A program made the translations under genes and the position numbers. Source: Caulobacter sp. Root343 (GTDB lineage: Bacteria; Pseudomonadota; Alphaproteobacteria; Caulobacterales; Caulobacteraceae). Taken from it: a stretch of 64,000 nucleotides of DNA. This document shows positions 56,539-64,000 of the stretch, piece after piece; the stretch's first letter is position 1; the number at the start of each line of letters is the position of its first letter. The notes below the pieces were generated by a model that was not told the DNA's origin, did not search any database, and saw nothing but the letters and a program-made list of their open reading frames with translations. The stretch lies in contig NZ_LMDF01000007.1 in assembly GCF_001425745.1 (NCBI RefSeq), forward strand, positions 124,899 to 188,898, in the 5' to 3' direction.

Positions 56539-59313
56539 TTAGTTCGGCGTCAGGACGACGACGGTCGGCTTGTCGGTCAGGGGCAGGGCGTAGGCGCCGC
56601 GCTCCGAGGTCGCGCCGTTCGGGCGATAGGGACGCGCGCCCGGCGTGGTGGCTTCGATGAGCAGCCTGGCCGTGGACGTCGCGGGATCCCGCGCCGCCAG
56701 GGTCAGGACCAACTCGCCAGTGGCCGGCTTGAACTCGGCCGCATCGATCTTGCCGGCTTCCAGGGTCAGCCAGGCGCCGATCGGAGCCACGAACAGGCGG
56801 GTCCGGGCGCCGTCCCGGGGCTCGATCCGCACGACCCCGGCCTTCTGGATGACCTTGCCGCCGAAACCCAGCCAGCCGAAGGTCGGGTGGTTCACCAAAT
56901 AGGTCGCCGTCGCATAGGCATGGCCGAAAAAGCCCATGCCGTAGTCGCCGCTATAGGCGTCCCACGCCATCATGTCCGGGGCCGAGTGAAAGGCGGCCGA
57001 CGAGAAGCCCGCCTGGTCGATATTGGTGATCCCGCCCATCAGGCCGCCATAGGCGACGCGCAGCAGGTGGACGTCGGCCGGATTGGCGCGATAGGCGTCG
57101 AATAGCGGCACGGCGTTCAAGGTCGAGCCATAGTGGTGGATCTGCCGCTCGATGCGCGGGACCTTGCCGCCGTACAGGAAGTCCCAATACCGCCGGGCGT
57201 TGCCGTTGTAGCCCCAACTGGGGATCGTCGGGTCGTAGGCCAGGATGACCTCGCGGGTCTCGTCGGCCTGCTTCTGATGGCCGAAGAAGCGCATCCAGGC
57301 ATAGACCTCGGCCTGGCCGGTCGAGTCCCAGGCCATCTCGCTGCCGAAAGGGTAGGGCAGGGTCTTCCAGTGGTCGGCGCGGCCCTTCATCAGGGTCTCG
57401 AGTTCGTCGGCCTTGGCGGTCATGCCCTCGCGGCGCAGATCCTTGAGGATGTCGACGAAGACGTCTCCCTCCATCTGGCCGAACTGCGCGTAGTAGGGGG
57501 CGTCGCGCATCATCGCCACGACCGTCATCTGGGCGTGGTCCAGGTACCAGCGCCAGTCGTGCGCCTTGACCAGCCCCTCGTGATTGCGGGCCAGGCGGTA
57601 GAGCACCCAGTGGGCGATGGCCACGTGTGGGTAGTTGTAGGAGCGGCCCAGGTCCTCGGAGTCCTTCTTCGACCACGAGGCCCACGTCTTCCAGTCAAGT
57701 TTGGGGTCGTAGTAGGACGGCAGGGCGGCGGGGTCGTAGTAGAAGAGGCTCTTCCTGACCGCGCCGGCGTGCTCGCCGTCGGCGACCTGCAGCTTGCCGA
57801 TGATGGTCTCGTCGAGCATGCGCTCCAGCTTCGCCAGCTCGGCGGCGTCGGGATTGTCCAGCTGCTTGACGAAGGCCGCCACCCAGCTGCCCGCGCCGCC
57901 TTCGTCGCTGAGGCCCGCGATCCAGACTCGCTGGTCCTGAGTGACGATCCTGTCGGCCTGGCGGTCGTAGGTCATGACGCTGGGGCCGCGTTTGAACGGG
58001 TCGGCCGGGTCGTCGAACCATTGCTTGGTCGTCGAGAACCGGCCGAGATCGGCCATCACCTGGTCCAGCGGCTTGGTGATGAAGTAGGGGATCGCCTGCA
58101 CGACGCCGTCGGCATAGGTGATCGCCAGGGTCGCGCGGCCCCAGCCCGAGGCTCGCACCGTGTAACGCGACCAGCCCGAGCCGCTCTTGATTGGCCCCGT
58201 CTTGACTAGTGTGGTCGTCAGCGCGCCGGCCGGGAAGCTCGCGATCTTGGCCACCGGCTTGGGCGATTTCAGGAACAGCGAGAGCTCCTGGTCGGTCGGG
58301 GACACATAGCCCGGGATGCCGACGGCGACCGGACGGCCTTGGGCGACCAGCGTGTCCTCGATCGCGCGGATCGACGGGGCGGTGACCAGGCGCAGGCCGA
58401 TCGTCCGGCTCGCGCCGGGCGCCAGGGTGAAGCTGGTCGGCGGGTTCCAGGGCTCTCCGGCGCCCTTCCAATCCTGCTCGGCGAAGGCCTTGCTGGCTAC
58501 CGTCCAGTCGTAGAAGCCCTCGGCCGTCTGGGCTCGCTTGCTGCGGTCGGTGAGGATGTCGCCGGGTTTGGCGCCAGGGCTTCCTGCCTGGGCGATCGGG
58601 CGATAGGCCTCCAGTGGCGCGCCCCGCTCCGGCAGGACCAGCAGGACCGGGCCCTTGCCGTTCAGCCGGGTCACCTGCAGGTAGCCGGCGTCCCGGCCGA
58701 TATAGGGATCGACGAAGCTGGCCTGGGCGTGGGCCTCCTCCAGCGAGCGGTCGGTGATGATGTTGTCGAACACCATCGGCAGGCCCAGGCCGCCGATCTC
58801 GACGGCTTCGCGCGAGGTGTTGGTCAGGACGAAGCGCAGGATTAGCGCGTCCTTTTCGCTGATCCAGCGCCGCTCGACCCGCAGCGGCGAGCCCTCGCCC
58901 AACGAGGCGGTGATGTCGGCCGCGGCCAGCACCGCGCCACCGGCGGCCAGGACGCGGATCGGCCGCCGCTGGTGAGCCGAGCTGAAATCGCGCCAGGGGC
59001 CGCCCGGGGCGCGCAGCCGCAGGTGGATGTCGCCGACATGGACATAGCCGTCGCCCTGCCGTTCGGCCTCGCGCCCGCCCGGGACGAAGTCGAAGCCGGC
59101 CTCGGTCGACGGCGACAGCCGCGCCAGGGTCTGGGTGTCGGCGCGAAGGTCCAGCTGGAACGGTCCGGCCCGATGGGCGATCCTGGCGATCGGCGGGAAC
59201 ACCGGCTTCGCCGCCGCCGCCTCTTGCGCGCGCGCCACGCCGGCGACGTCCAGGCTCAGCGGCGTGGTGGCCAGCAGCAGGACCGCCAGGGCCAGGGGGC
59301 GAAGGTTTCTCAT
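56539..59313 (-). CDS. Secreted DUF5695-like putative glycosidase
   Basis: A 924-residue protein with a signal peptide (1-29). The N-terminal half (~45-390) is beta-rich like a GH-associated super-sandwich. The second half (~440-800) is helical with W-S-K-K-D-S-E-D-L-G-R-S-Y-N-Y-P-H, E-M-A-W-D-S-T-G-Q-A-E and W-G-Y-N-G-N-A-R-R-Y-W-D, suggestive of an (alpha/alpha)6 toroid. I recognise this as the DUF5695 type; a glycosidase role is inferred from fold and context. It is divergent from the GH127 gene and co-directional with the peptide transporter. Confidence 0.7.
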   Translation of the reverse strand: MRNLRPLALAVLLLATTPLSLDVAGVARAQEAAAAKPVFPPIARIAHRAGPFQLDLRADTQTLARLSPSTEAGFDFVPGGREAERQGDGYVHVGDIHLRLRAPGGPWRDFSSAHQRRPIRVLAAGGAVLAAADITASLGEGSPLRVERRWISEKDALILRFVLTNTSREAVEIGGLGLPMVFDNIITDRSLEEAHAQASFVDPYIGRDAGYLQVTRLNGKGPVLLVLPERGAPLEAYRPIAQAGSPGAKPGDILTDRSKRAQTAEGFYDWTVASKAFAEQDWKGAGEPWNPPTSFTLAPGASRTIGLRLVTAPSIRAIEDTLVAQGRPVAVGIPGYVSPTDQELSLFLKSPKPVAKIASFPAGALTTTLVKTGPIKSGSGWSRYTVRASGWGRATLAITYADGVVQAIPYFITKPLDQVMADLGRFSTTKQWFDDPADPFKRGPSVMTYDRQADRIVTQDQRVWIAGLSDEGGAGSWVAAFVKQLDNPDAAELAKLERMLDETIIGKLQVADGEHAGAVRKSLFYYDPAALPSYYDPKLDWKTWASWSKKDSEDLGRSYNYPHVAIAHWVLYRLARNHEGLVKAHDWRWYLDHAQMTVVAMMRDAPYYAQFGQMEGDVFVDILKDLRREGMTAKADELETLMKGRADHWKTLPYPFGSEMAWDSTGQAEVYAWMRFFGHQKQADETREVILAYDPTIPSWGYNGNARRYWDFLYGGKVPRIERQIHHYGSTLNAVPLFDAYRANPADVHLLRVAYGGLMGGITNIDQAGFSSAAFHSAPDMMAWDAYSGDYGMGFFGHAYATATYLVNHPTFGWLGFGGKVIQKAGVVRIEPRDGARTRLFVAPIGAWLTLEAGKIDAAEFKPATGELVLTLAARDPATSTARLLIEATTPGARPYRPNGATSERGAYALPLTDKPTVVVLTPN

Positions 59314-59425
59314 CGACGTCTCGTCTTTCGCGGAGCGGGCGCGGCCCGCGGATCGGCCGCCGGCCTGGACGGGAAGCGGGCGCCAGTTCGGACCAGCACA
59401 GCTGCTCGGCTTCGCGCCGTCAAGG

Positions 59426-59510
59426 AAATTATACAGTATATGATCTTACCGCGCCGCCACGGTCCAGATTGACGAACGAACAGTGTCATCCTAGGATCGT
59501 ATACATTATC
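59426..59510. promoter_or_regulatory. Divergent promoter region with GTATA-type repeats
   Basis: AATTATACAGTATATGATC (59427-59445) lies near the DUF5695-like gene and GGATCGTATACATTATC (59494-59510) near the GH127 gene. Both contain TATAC/GTATA cores resembling those before the TonB receptor at 51382. They could be GntR-type operators; no such regulator gene is visible in this locus. Confidence 0.4.
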
Positions 59511-59526
59511 AAGTTGGGGTAACGCG

Positions 59527-61890
59527 ATGGCCACCCGCCGGGATCTGATGCTCACCGCCGCGGCGTTCGCCGGCGCGACCCTGCCGATCGCGGCCTTCGC
59601 CAAGCCCCGCGCCACGCTTCCGGCCAAGGCCCAACCGCTGCCGCTGTCGTCGGTGCGCCTGCTGCCGTCGCCCTATGCGACCGCCGTGGAGGTCAACCGC
59701 GCCTATCTGCTACAGCTGAGCCCCGACCGCCTGCTGCACAACTTCATGACCTTCGCCGGCCTGCCCGCCAAGGGCGAGCTCTATGGCGGCTGGGAGGCGG
59801 ACACGATCGCTGGCCACACCCTGGGCCACTACCTGACCGCCCTGGTCGTGATGTACGAGCAGACCGGTGACGCCGAGTGCCGGCGGCGGGCCGACTACAT
59901 CGTCGCCGCACTGGCCCGGGCCCAGGCCAAGCGCGGTACGGGCTATGTCGGGGCCCTGCAGCGCAAGCGGAAGGACGGCAAGGTCGTCGACGGCGAGGAG
60001 ATCTTCGGCGAGGTGATGAAGGGCGACATCCGCTCGGGCGGCTTCGACCTCAACGGCTCGTGGTCGCCGCTCTACACCGTGCACAAGGTCTTCGCCGGCC
60101 TGCTGGACGTCCATCGCGCCTGGGGCAACCCGCAGGCGCTGGACGTCGCCGTCGGCCTGGGCGGCTATTTCGAGCGCGTGTTCGCGGCCCTGAACGACGA
60201 GCAGATGCAGACCCTGCTGGGCTGCGAGTACGGCGGGCTGAACGAGAGCTTCGCCGAGCTCTACGCCCGCACCCGCGACCGCCGCTGGCTGGTCGTGGCC
60301 GAGCGGCTCTACGACCGCAAGGTCCTGGATCCGCTGGTCGCCCAGCAGGACAAGCTGACCAACTTCCACGCCAACACTCAGGTGCCCAAGCTGATCGGCC
60401 TGGCGCGGCTGTACGAGCTGACCGGCAAGCCCCAGGACGCCGACGCGGCGCGGTTCTTCTGGCGCACGGTCACCGACCACCACAGCTACGTCATCGGCGG
60501 CAACGCCGACCGCGAGTACTTCTCGGCCCCCGACAGCATCGCCGCCCACGTCAGCGAGCAGACCTGCGAGCACTGCAACACCTACAACATGCTGAAACTG
60601 ACCCGGCAGCTCTATAGCTGGCGGCCGGACGGCGGGCTGTTCGACTACTACGAGCGCGCGCACCTGAACCATGTGATGGCGGCGCAGAACCCGAAGACCG
60701 GCGGCTTCACCTATATGACGCCGCTGCTGACCGGCGTGGCCCGCGACTTCTCGAACCCGGCCGACGATCCGTTCTGGTGCTGCGTCGGCACGGGCATGGA
60801 GAGCCACGCCAAGCACGGTGAGTCGATCTTCTGGGAAGGCGAGGGGACCTTGCTGGTCAACCTCTACATCCCCGCCGAAGCACAGTGGAAGGCGCGCGGC
60901 GCGACCTTGAAGCTCGAGACCCGCTACCCCTACGAGCCGGAGTCGCGCCTGACCCTGAGCCGTCTGGACAAGCCGGGACGGTTCGTCATCGCCCTGCGCG
61001 TGCCAGTCTGGGCGGGCCAGGGCGCCAAGGTCAGCGTCAACGGCCAGGCCGTCGCTCCGGAGATGGCCGGCGGCTACGCCCTGGTGGACCGCAAATGGCG
61101 GACGGGCGACGTGGTGGCGATCAGCCTGCCGCTGGACCTGCGCCTGGAAGCGACTCCCGGCGACGAGACCACAGTGGCGGTGCTGCGCGGGCCGATGGTG
61201 CTGGCCGCCGACCTGGGGCCGGTCAGCGAGCCCTGGAAGGGCGTCGACCCGGCCATGGTCGGAGAGGCGGTGCTGGACCGCTTCCAGCCGCTGACCCCGG
61301 AAAAGGCCGTCTATGTCGCCAAGGGCGTCATGCGACCCACCGACCTGACCTTTACGCCGTTCTACAGCCAGTACGAGCGCCGCAGCGCCGTCTACTTCAA
61401 GCGCTTCACCGAAGGCGCCTGGAAGACCGAGGAGGCTGCGTTCCTGGCCGAGCAGGCGCGGCTTAAGGACATCGCCGCGCGGTCGGTAGACGTCATGCAC
61501 CTGGGCGAGATGCAGCCCGAGCGCGACCATAACCTGACCTCCGAGCTGTCCTATCCGGTGGCCTATCGCAACCGCAACGGCCGCGACGCCCGCTCGGGCG
61601 GCTTCTTCGAGTTCGACATGAAGGTCCGTCCCGGCCCGCTGATCCTGCAGGCGACCTACTGGGGCGAGGAGCGCAAGCGCGACTTCGACATCCTGGTCGA
61701 CAACGTTAAGGTCGCCACCCAGCGCCTGGAAGCCGACCATCCGGGCAAGTTCTTCGACGTCGAATATCCGCTGGCCGAGGCGCTGACCAAGGGCAAGACG
61801 TCGATCAAGGTGCGGTTCGTCCCGCATGAGCGCAATACGGCGGGGCCGGTGTTCGGCGTGCGCCTGTTCACCGCCCAGCCGGTCGCGTGA
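59527..61890 (+). CDS. Glycoside hydrolase family 127-like beta-L-arabinofuranosidase (DUF1680), Tat-exported
   Basis: A 787-residue protein with a twin-arginine signal (T-R-R-D-L-M, residues 3-8). The catalytic (alpha/alpha)6 barrel spans ~45-440. The zinc-site residues known from the family are present: Glu348 and Cys350 in C-E-H-C-N and the Cys418-Cys419 pair in F-W-C-C-V-G-T-G. In this family a cysteine thiolate acts as nucleophile. Beta-sandwich domains follow to ~785. Characterised members release beta-L-arabinofuranose from hydroxyproline-linked arabinosides of plant extensins. The ATG follows TTGGGG weakly. It is co-directional with the DUF885 and GH43-like genes. Confidence 0.9.
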   Translation: MATRRDLMLTAAAFAGATLPIAAFAKPRATLPAKAQPLPLSSVRLLPSPYATAVEVNRAYLLQLSPDRLLHNFMTFAGLPAKGELYGGWEADTIAGHTLGHYLTALVVMYEQTGDAECRRRADYIVAALARAQAKRGTGYVGALQRKRKDGKVVDGEEIFGEVMKGDIRSGGFDLNGSWSPLYTVHKVFAGLLDVHRAWGNPQALDVAVGLGGYFERVFAALNDEQMQTLLGCEYGGLNESFAELYARTRDRRWLVVAERLYDRKVLDPLVAQQDKLTNFHANTQVPKLIGLARLYELTGKPQDADAARFFWRTVTDHHSYVIGGNADREYFSAPDSIAAHVSEQTCEHCNTYNMLKLTRQLYSWRPDGGLFDYYERAHLNHVMAAQNPKTGGFTYMTPLLTGVARDFSNPADDPFWCCVGTGMESHAKHGESIFWEGEGTLLVNLYIPAEAQWKARGATLKLETRYPYEPESRLTLSRLDKPGRFVIALRVPVWAGQGAKVSVNGQAVAPEMAGGYALVDRKWRTGDVVAISLPLDLRLEATPGDETTVAVLRGPMVLAADLGPVSEPWKGVDPAMVGEAVLDRFQPLTPEKAVYVAKGVMRPTDLTFTPFYSQYERRSAVYFKRFTEGAWKTEEAAFLAEQARLKDIAARSVDVMHLGEMQPERDHNLTSELSYPVAYRNRNGRDARSGGFFEFDMKVRPGPLILQATYWGEERKRDFDILVDNVKVATQRLEADHPGKFFDVEYPLAEALTKGKTSIKVRFVPHERNTAGPVFGVRLFTAQPVA

Positions 61891-61901
61891 GGAGGCCCTT
61901 C

Positions 61902-63665
61902 ATGCGTCGCAACGAGCTTTTCGGTACGGCAGTCCTGTGCTTGGCGATCGCCACGCCGGCCCTGGCCGCCCCTCGGCCGGTCGCCTCGGCCGACAAGCGG
62001 TTCGAGGCGATCGCCGCCGCCGAATATGCCTGGCGCAAGACGCAGTTCGGCCCCAGCGAGGACGCGCCCAAGTCCGAACGGTTCAAGCTTCCAGACGTAG
62101 GCCCCAAGATCCAGGCCGAGCGGCTGGCGCGCTGGACCCAGGTGTCCCGCGCGCTGGCCGAGCTGCCGGTCGCCAAGCTGTCGAAGGCCAACCAGGTCAA
62201 CTACGCAGTCTATAAGGGCCAGGTCGATGCGCTGCTGGCCGAGCAGCGCTACCGCGACTACGAAAAGCCCCTGAACGCCGACAGCAGCTTCTGGGGCGAC
62301 CTGGCCGAGATGGCGCGCGAGCCGTTGCGAACCGAGGCGGACTATCGCGGCTACCTGGCGATGCTGCGGGACATCCCGCGCTACTACGATCAGCAGATCG
62401 GCAACATGCGCGCCGGCCTGGCGCGCGGCTTCACCCCGGCCCAGATCACCTTGCTCGGGCGCGACGCCGGCGTGGCCCTGGTCGCCGACGCCGCCACGCC
62501 CGAGGCCTCGCCGTTCTACGCGCCGTTCAAGGCGATTCCGGCAGTCATTCCGGCGGAAACCCAGGCGGCGCTGCGCCGCGAGGCCGCCGACGCGATCGCC
62601 AAGGCGGTGACCCCCGCCCACGCCAAGCTCCGTGTCTTTCTGCGGGATGAGTACATTCCCGGCGCGCGGCGGGAACTGGCCGCCTACGACCTGCCGGACG
62701 GCAAGGCCTACTACCGCTCCAAGGTCCGCGAGTTCACCACCACCGACCTGACGCCGGAACAGATCCACCAGATCGGCCTGACCGAAGTGGCCAAGATCCG
62801 CGCCCGGATGCTGGAGGTCATGCGAGAGGTGAAGTTCGAGGGCGACCTGCCGGCCTTCCTGACCTACCTGCGGACCGATCCACGCTTCTACGCCAAGACC
62901 CCGCAGGACCTGCTGGATCGAGCGGCCTGGGACGCCAAGCGCTTCGACGGCGTCGCGTCGCGGTGGTTCGGCCGCATGCCGCGCAGCCGCTTCGCCATCC
63001 GGCCGGTGCCCGACGAGATCGCGCCGTTCTACACCGGCGGGCGAGGCGGGCCGGGGATCTACCTGGTCAACACCTACAACCTGCCGTCCCGGCCGCTGTA
63101 CTCGCTGATGGCCTTGACCCTGCACGAGAGCGCGCCGGGCCACGCCTTCCAGATGCCGCTCGCCGCCGAGAACAAGGCCCTGCCAGCCTATCGCCGCGAC
63201 ACCTACCTGTCGGCCTATGGCGAGGGCTGGGCGTTGTACAGCGAGGCGCTGGGCGAGGACATGGGGCTGTACGAGACGCCCTATGACCGCTTCGGCATGC
63301 TCAGCTACCAGATGTGGCGGGCCGCGCGCCTGGTGGTCGACACCGGCATCCACACCCAGGGCTGGACCCGCGAGCAGGCCCAAAAGTACCTGCACGACAA
63401 CACCGCCCTGGCCAACCACGAGATCCAGACCGAGGTCGACCGCTACATCGCCTGGCCGGGTCAGGCCTTGTCCTACTACATGGGCATGCTGACCTTCGTC
63501 GAAGCGCGCAAACGGGCCGAGAAGGCCCTGGACGCCAAGTTCGACATCCGCGCCTTCCACGACGCGGTGCTGGAGCTGGGCTCGGTGCCGCTGCCGGTGA
63601 TCGACGCCCGCGTCGACCAGCTGATCGCCGACGGCGGCAAGGGCCCTTATCCCGATGTGGATTGA
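61902..63665 (+). CDS. DUF885-family protein (putative zinc metallopeptidase), secreted
   Basis: A 587-residue protein with a signal peptide (1-22, ending A-L-A-A). The H-E-S-A-P-G-H motif at 408-414 is the H-E-x-x-P-G-H signature of DUF885 proteins, thought to be zinc-dependent peptidases related to thermolysin-like folds. Y-G-E-G-W-A-L-Y near 445 carries the likely third ligand Glu. ATG 61902 follows GAGGAGG. It starts 11 bp after the GH127 stop. A peptidase beside an arabinosidase and a peptide transporter suggests glycopeptide use. Confidence 0.9.
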   Translation: MRRNELFGTAVLCLAIATPALAAPRPVASADKRFEAIAAAEYAWRKTQFGPSEDAPKSERFKLPDVGPKIQAERLARWTQVSRALAELPVAKLSKANQVNYAVYKGQVDALLAEQRYRDYEKPLNADSSFWGDLAEMAREPLRTEADYRGYLAMLRDIPRYYDQQIGNMRAGLARGFTPAQITLLGRDAGVALVADAATPEASPFYAPFKAIPAVIPAETQAALRREAADAIAKAVTPAHAKLRVFLRDEYIPGARRELAAYDLPDGKAYYRSKVREFTTTDLTPEQIHQIGLTEVAKIRARMLEVMREVKFEGDLPAFLTYLRTDPRFYAKTPQDLLDRAAWDAKRFDGVASRWFGRMPRSRFAIRPVPDEIAPFYTGGRGGPGIYLVNTYNLPSRPLYSLMALTLHESAPGHAFQMPLAAENKALPAYRRDTYLSAYGEGWALYSEALGEDMGLYETPYDRFGMLSYQMWRAARLVVDTGIHTQGWTREQAQKYLHDNTALANHEIQTEVDRYIAWPGQALSYYMGMLTFVEARKRAEKALDAKFDIRAFHDAVLELGSVPLPVIDARVDQLIADGGKGPYPDVD

Positions 63666-64000
63666 GGCGCCCGTCGCCGTCCACGCGCCCGGCAATCCCA
63701 TCCTGGCGGACGGCCGTTTCTACTCGACCGACCCGGCGCCGCTGGTGGTGGGCGACACCCTCTGGATCCTGGCTGGCCGCGACGAAGCCGCGCCGGACAT
63801 CGACGACTTCGTCATGAATGAGTGGCAGGCGCTGTCGACCGCGGACCCGGCCTCCGGGGATTGGTCGCACTATCGTGCGATCGCCCGGCCCGAGGCCGTT
63901 TTCACCTGGGCCGAGCCCGGCCGCGCCTATGCCGGCCAGATCGTCCGGGGCCGTGACGGCCGGTTCTATCTTTACGCGCCGGTCCTTCAGAGGGCCGGCG
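63655..64000 (+). CDS. N-terminal part of a GH43-like glycosidase, 3' truncated by the window
   Basis: An ATG at 63655, inside the last codons of the DUF885 gene in another frame, opens a reading frame that runs to the right edge (115 codons). The sequence is typical of the first blades of a GH43 five-bladed propeller: N-P-I-L-A-D-G-R-F-Y-S-T-D-P-A-P-L-V with the Asp expected for the general base region, W-I-L-A-G-R-D-E-A, and Q-I-V-R-G-R-D-G-R-F-Y-L-Y-A-P. GH43 enzymes act on arabinans, xylans or galactans. No signal peptide is visible at this start. The 11-bp overlap implies translational coupling in the arabinoside operon. Confidence 0.78.
   Translation, partial: MWIEAPVAVHAPGNPILADGRFYSTDPAPLVVGDTLWILAGRDEAAPDIDDFVMNEWQALSTADPASGDWSHYRAIARPEAVFTWAEPGRAYAGQIVRGRDGRFYLYAPVLQRAG

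Noticed and set aside
59710..61827. 705-codon frame antisense to the GH127 gene
   Set aside because: Shadow frame; the GH127 frame has zinc-site residues and a Tat signal.
1..64000. CRISPR arrays, tRNA or rRNA genes, integrases, insertion sequences
   Set aside because: I looked for regular repeats, cloverleaf-like sequences and transposase motifs and saw none; a covariance-model or IS search would be needed to be certain.

Overview
The window is a GC-rich (roughly two-thirds G+C by eye) chromosomal segment of an alphaproteobacterium, most likely Caulobacteraceae (Caulobacter or a close relative). The reasons are five TonB-dependent outer-membrane receptors, many secreted glycosidases with signal peptides, FecI/FecR-type surface signalling, and several catabolic gene sets each with its own regulator. 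I see no tRNA, rRNA, insertion sequence, integrase or CRISPR array. Both ends cut through genes: a probable alpha-L-fucosidase on the left and a GH43-like glycosidase on the right.

Layout. (1) 1-10.4 kb is a glycan-uptake locus: the end of a fucosidase, a convergent TonB receptor, then an ECF sigma factor, a FecR anti-sigma factor, an STN-bearing TonB receptor and a secreted PNGase A-like amidase. The enzyme pair suggests use of fucosylated N-glycans. (2) 10.5-14.1 kb holds small accessory genes: NTF2-like protein, LysR, TetR, a rifampin ADP-ribosyltransferase (Arr) and a Tat-exported alpha/beta hydrolase. (3) 14.3-20.5 kb is a GH2 glycosidase / GntR / TonB receptor set. (4) 20.5-22.3 kb holds tandem LacI-type palindromes before a tiny HTH gene, a secreted NTF2-like protein and a 5'-truncated histidine kinase.

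(5) 22.4-42.4 kb is the most striking part: a catabolic island with two paralogous Baeyer-Villiger monooxygenases near its two ends. Between them lie a tandem-fused SDR-SDR protein, a SnoaL-like protein, an enoyl-CoA hydratase, a FadB-like protein without its NAD-binding domain, two AMP-forming acyl-CoA ligases, an IclR regulator, a TonB receptor, a single SDR, two adjacent acyl-CoA dehydrogenases and an SMP-30-type lactonase. Eight copies of a 14-bp palindrome (consensus ATCACATnnGTGAT) lie at regular distances, about 70-125 bp before the start codons, and appear only in this island. They probably form one IclR regulon. The gene content fits uptake of a hydrophobic alicyclic ketone, alcohol or terpenoid, oxidation to a lactone or ester, ring opening, CoA activation and beta-oxidation. 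The substrate is unknown.

(6) 42.5-51.2 kb holds a large secreted esterase, a patatin-like lipase, a carboxymuconolactone decarboxylase-like protein, a LysR/degenerate metallo-beta-lactamase/SnoaL group and a pirin/HxlR pair. (7) 51.3-64 kb is a second glycan locus: TonB receptor, POT-family peptide transporter, a DUF5695-like secreted protein, a GH127 beta-L-arabinofuranosidase-like enzyme, a DUF885 peptidase-like protein and the GH43-like gene. Arabinofuranosidase, peptidase and peptide transporter together suggest use of plant hydroxyproline-rich glycoproteins, which would match the PNGase A-like enzyme of region 1.
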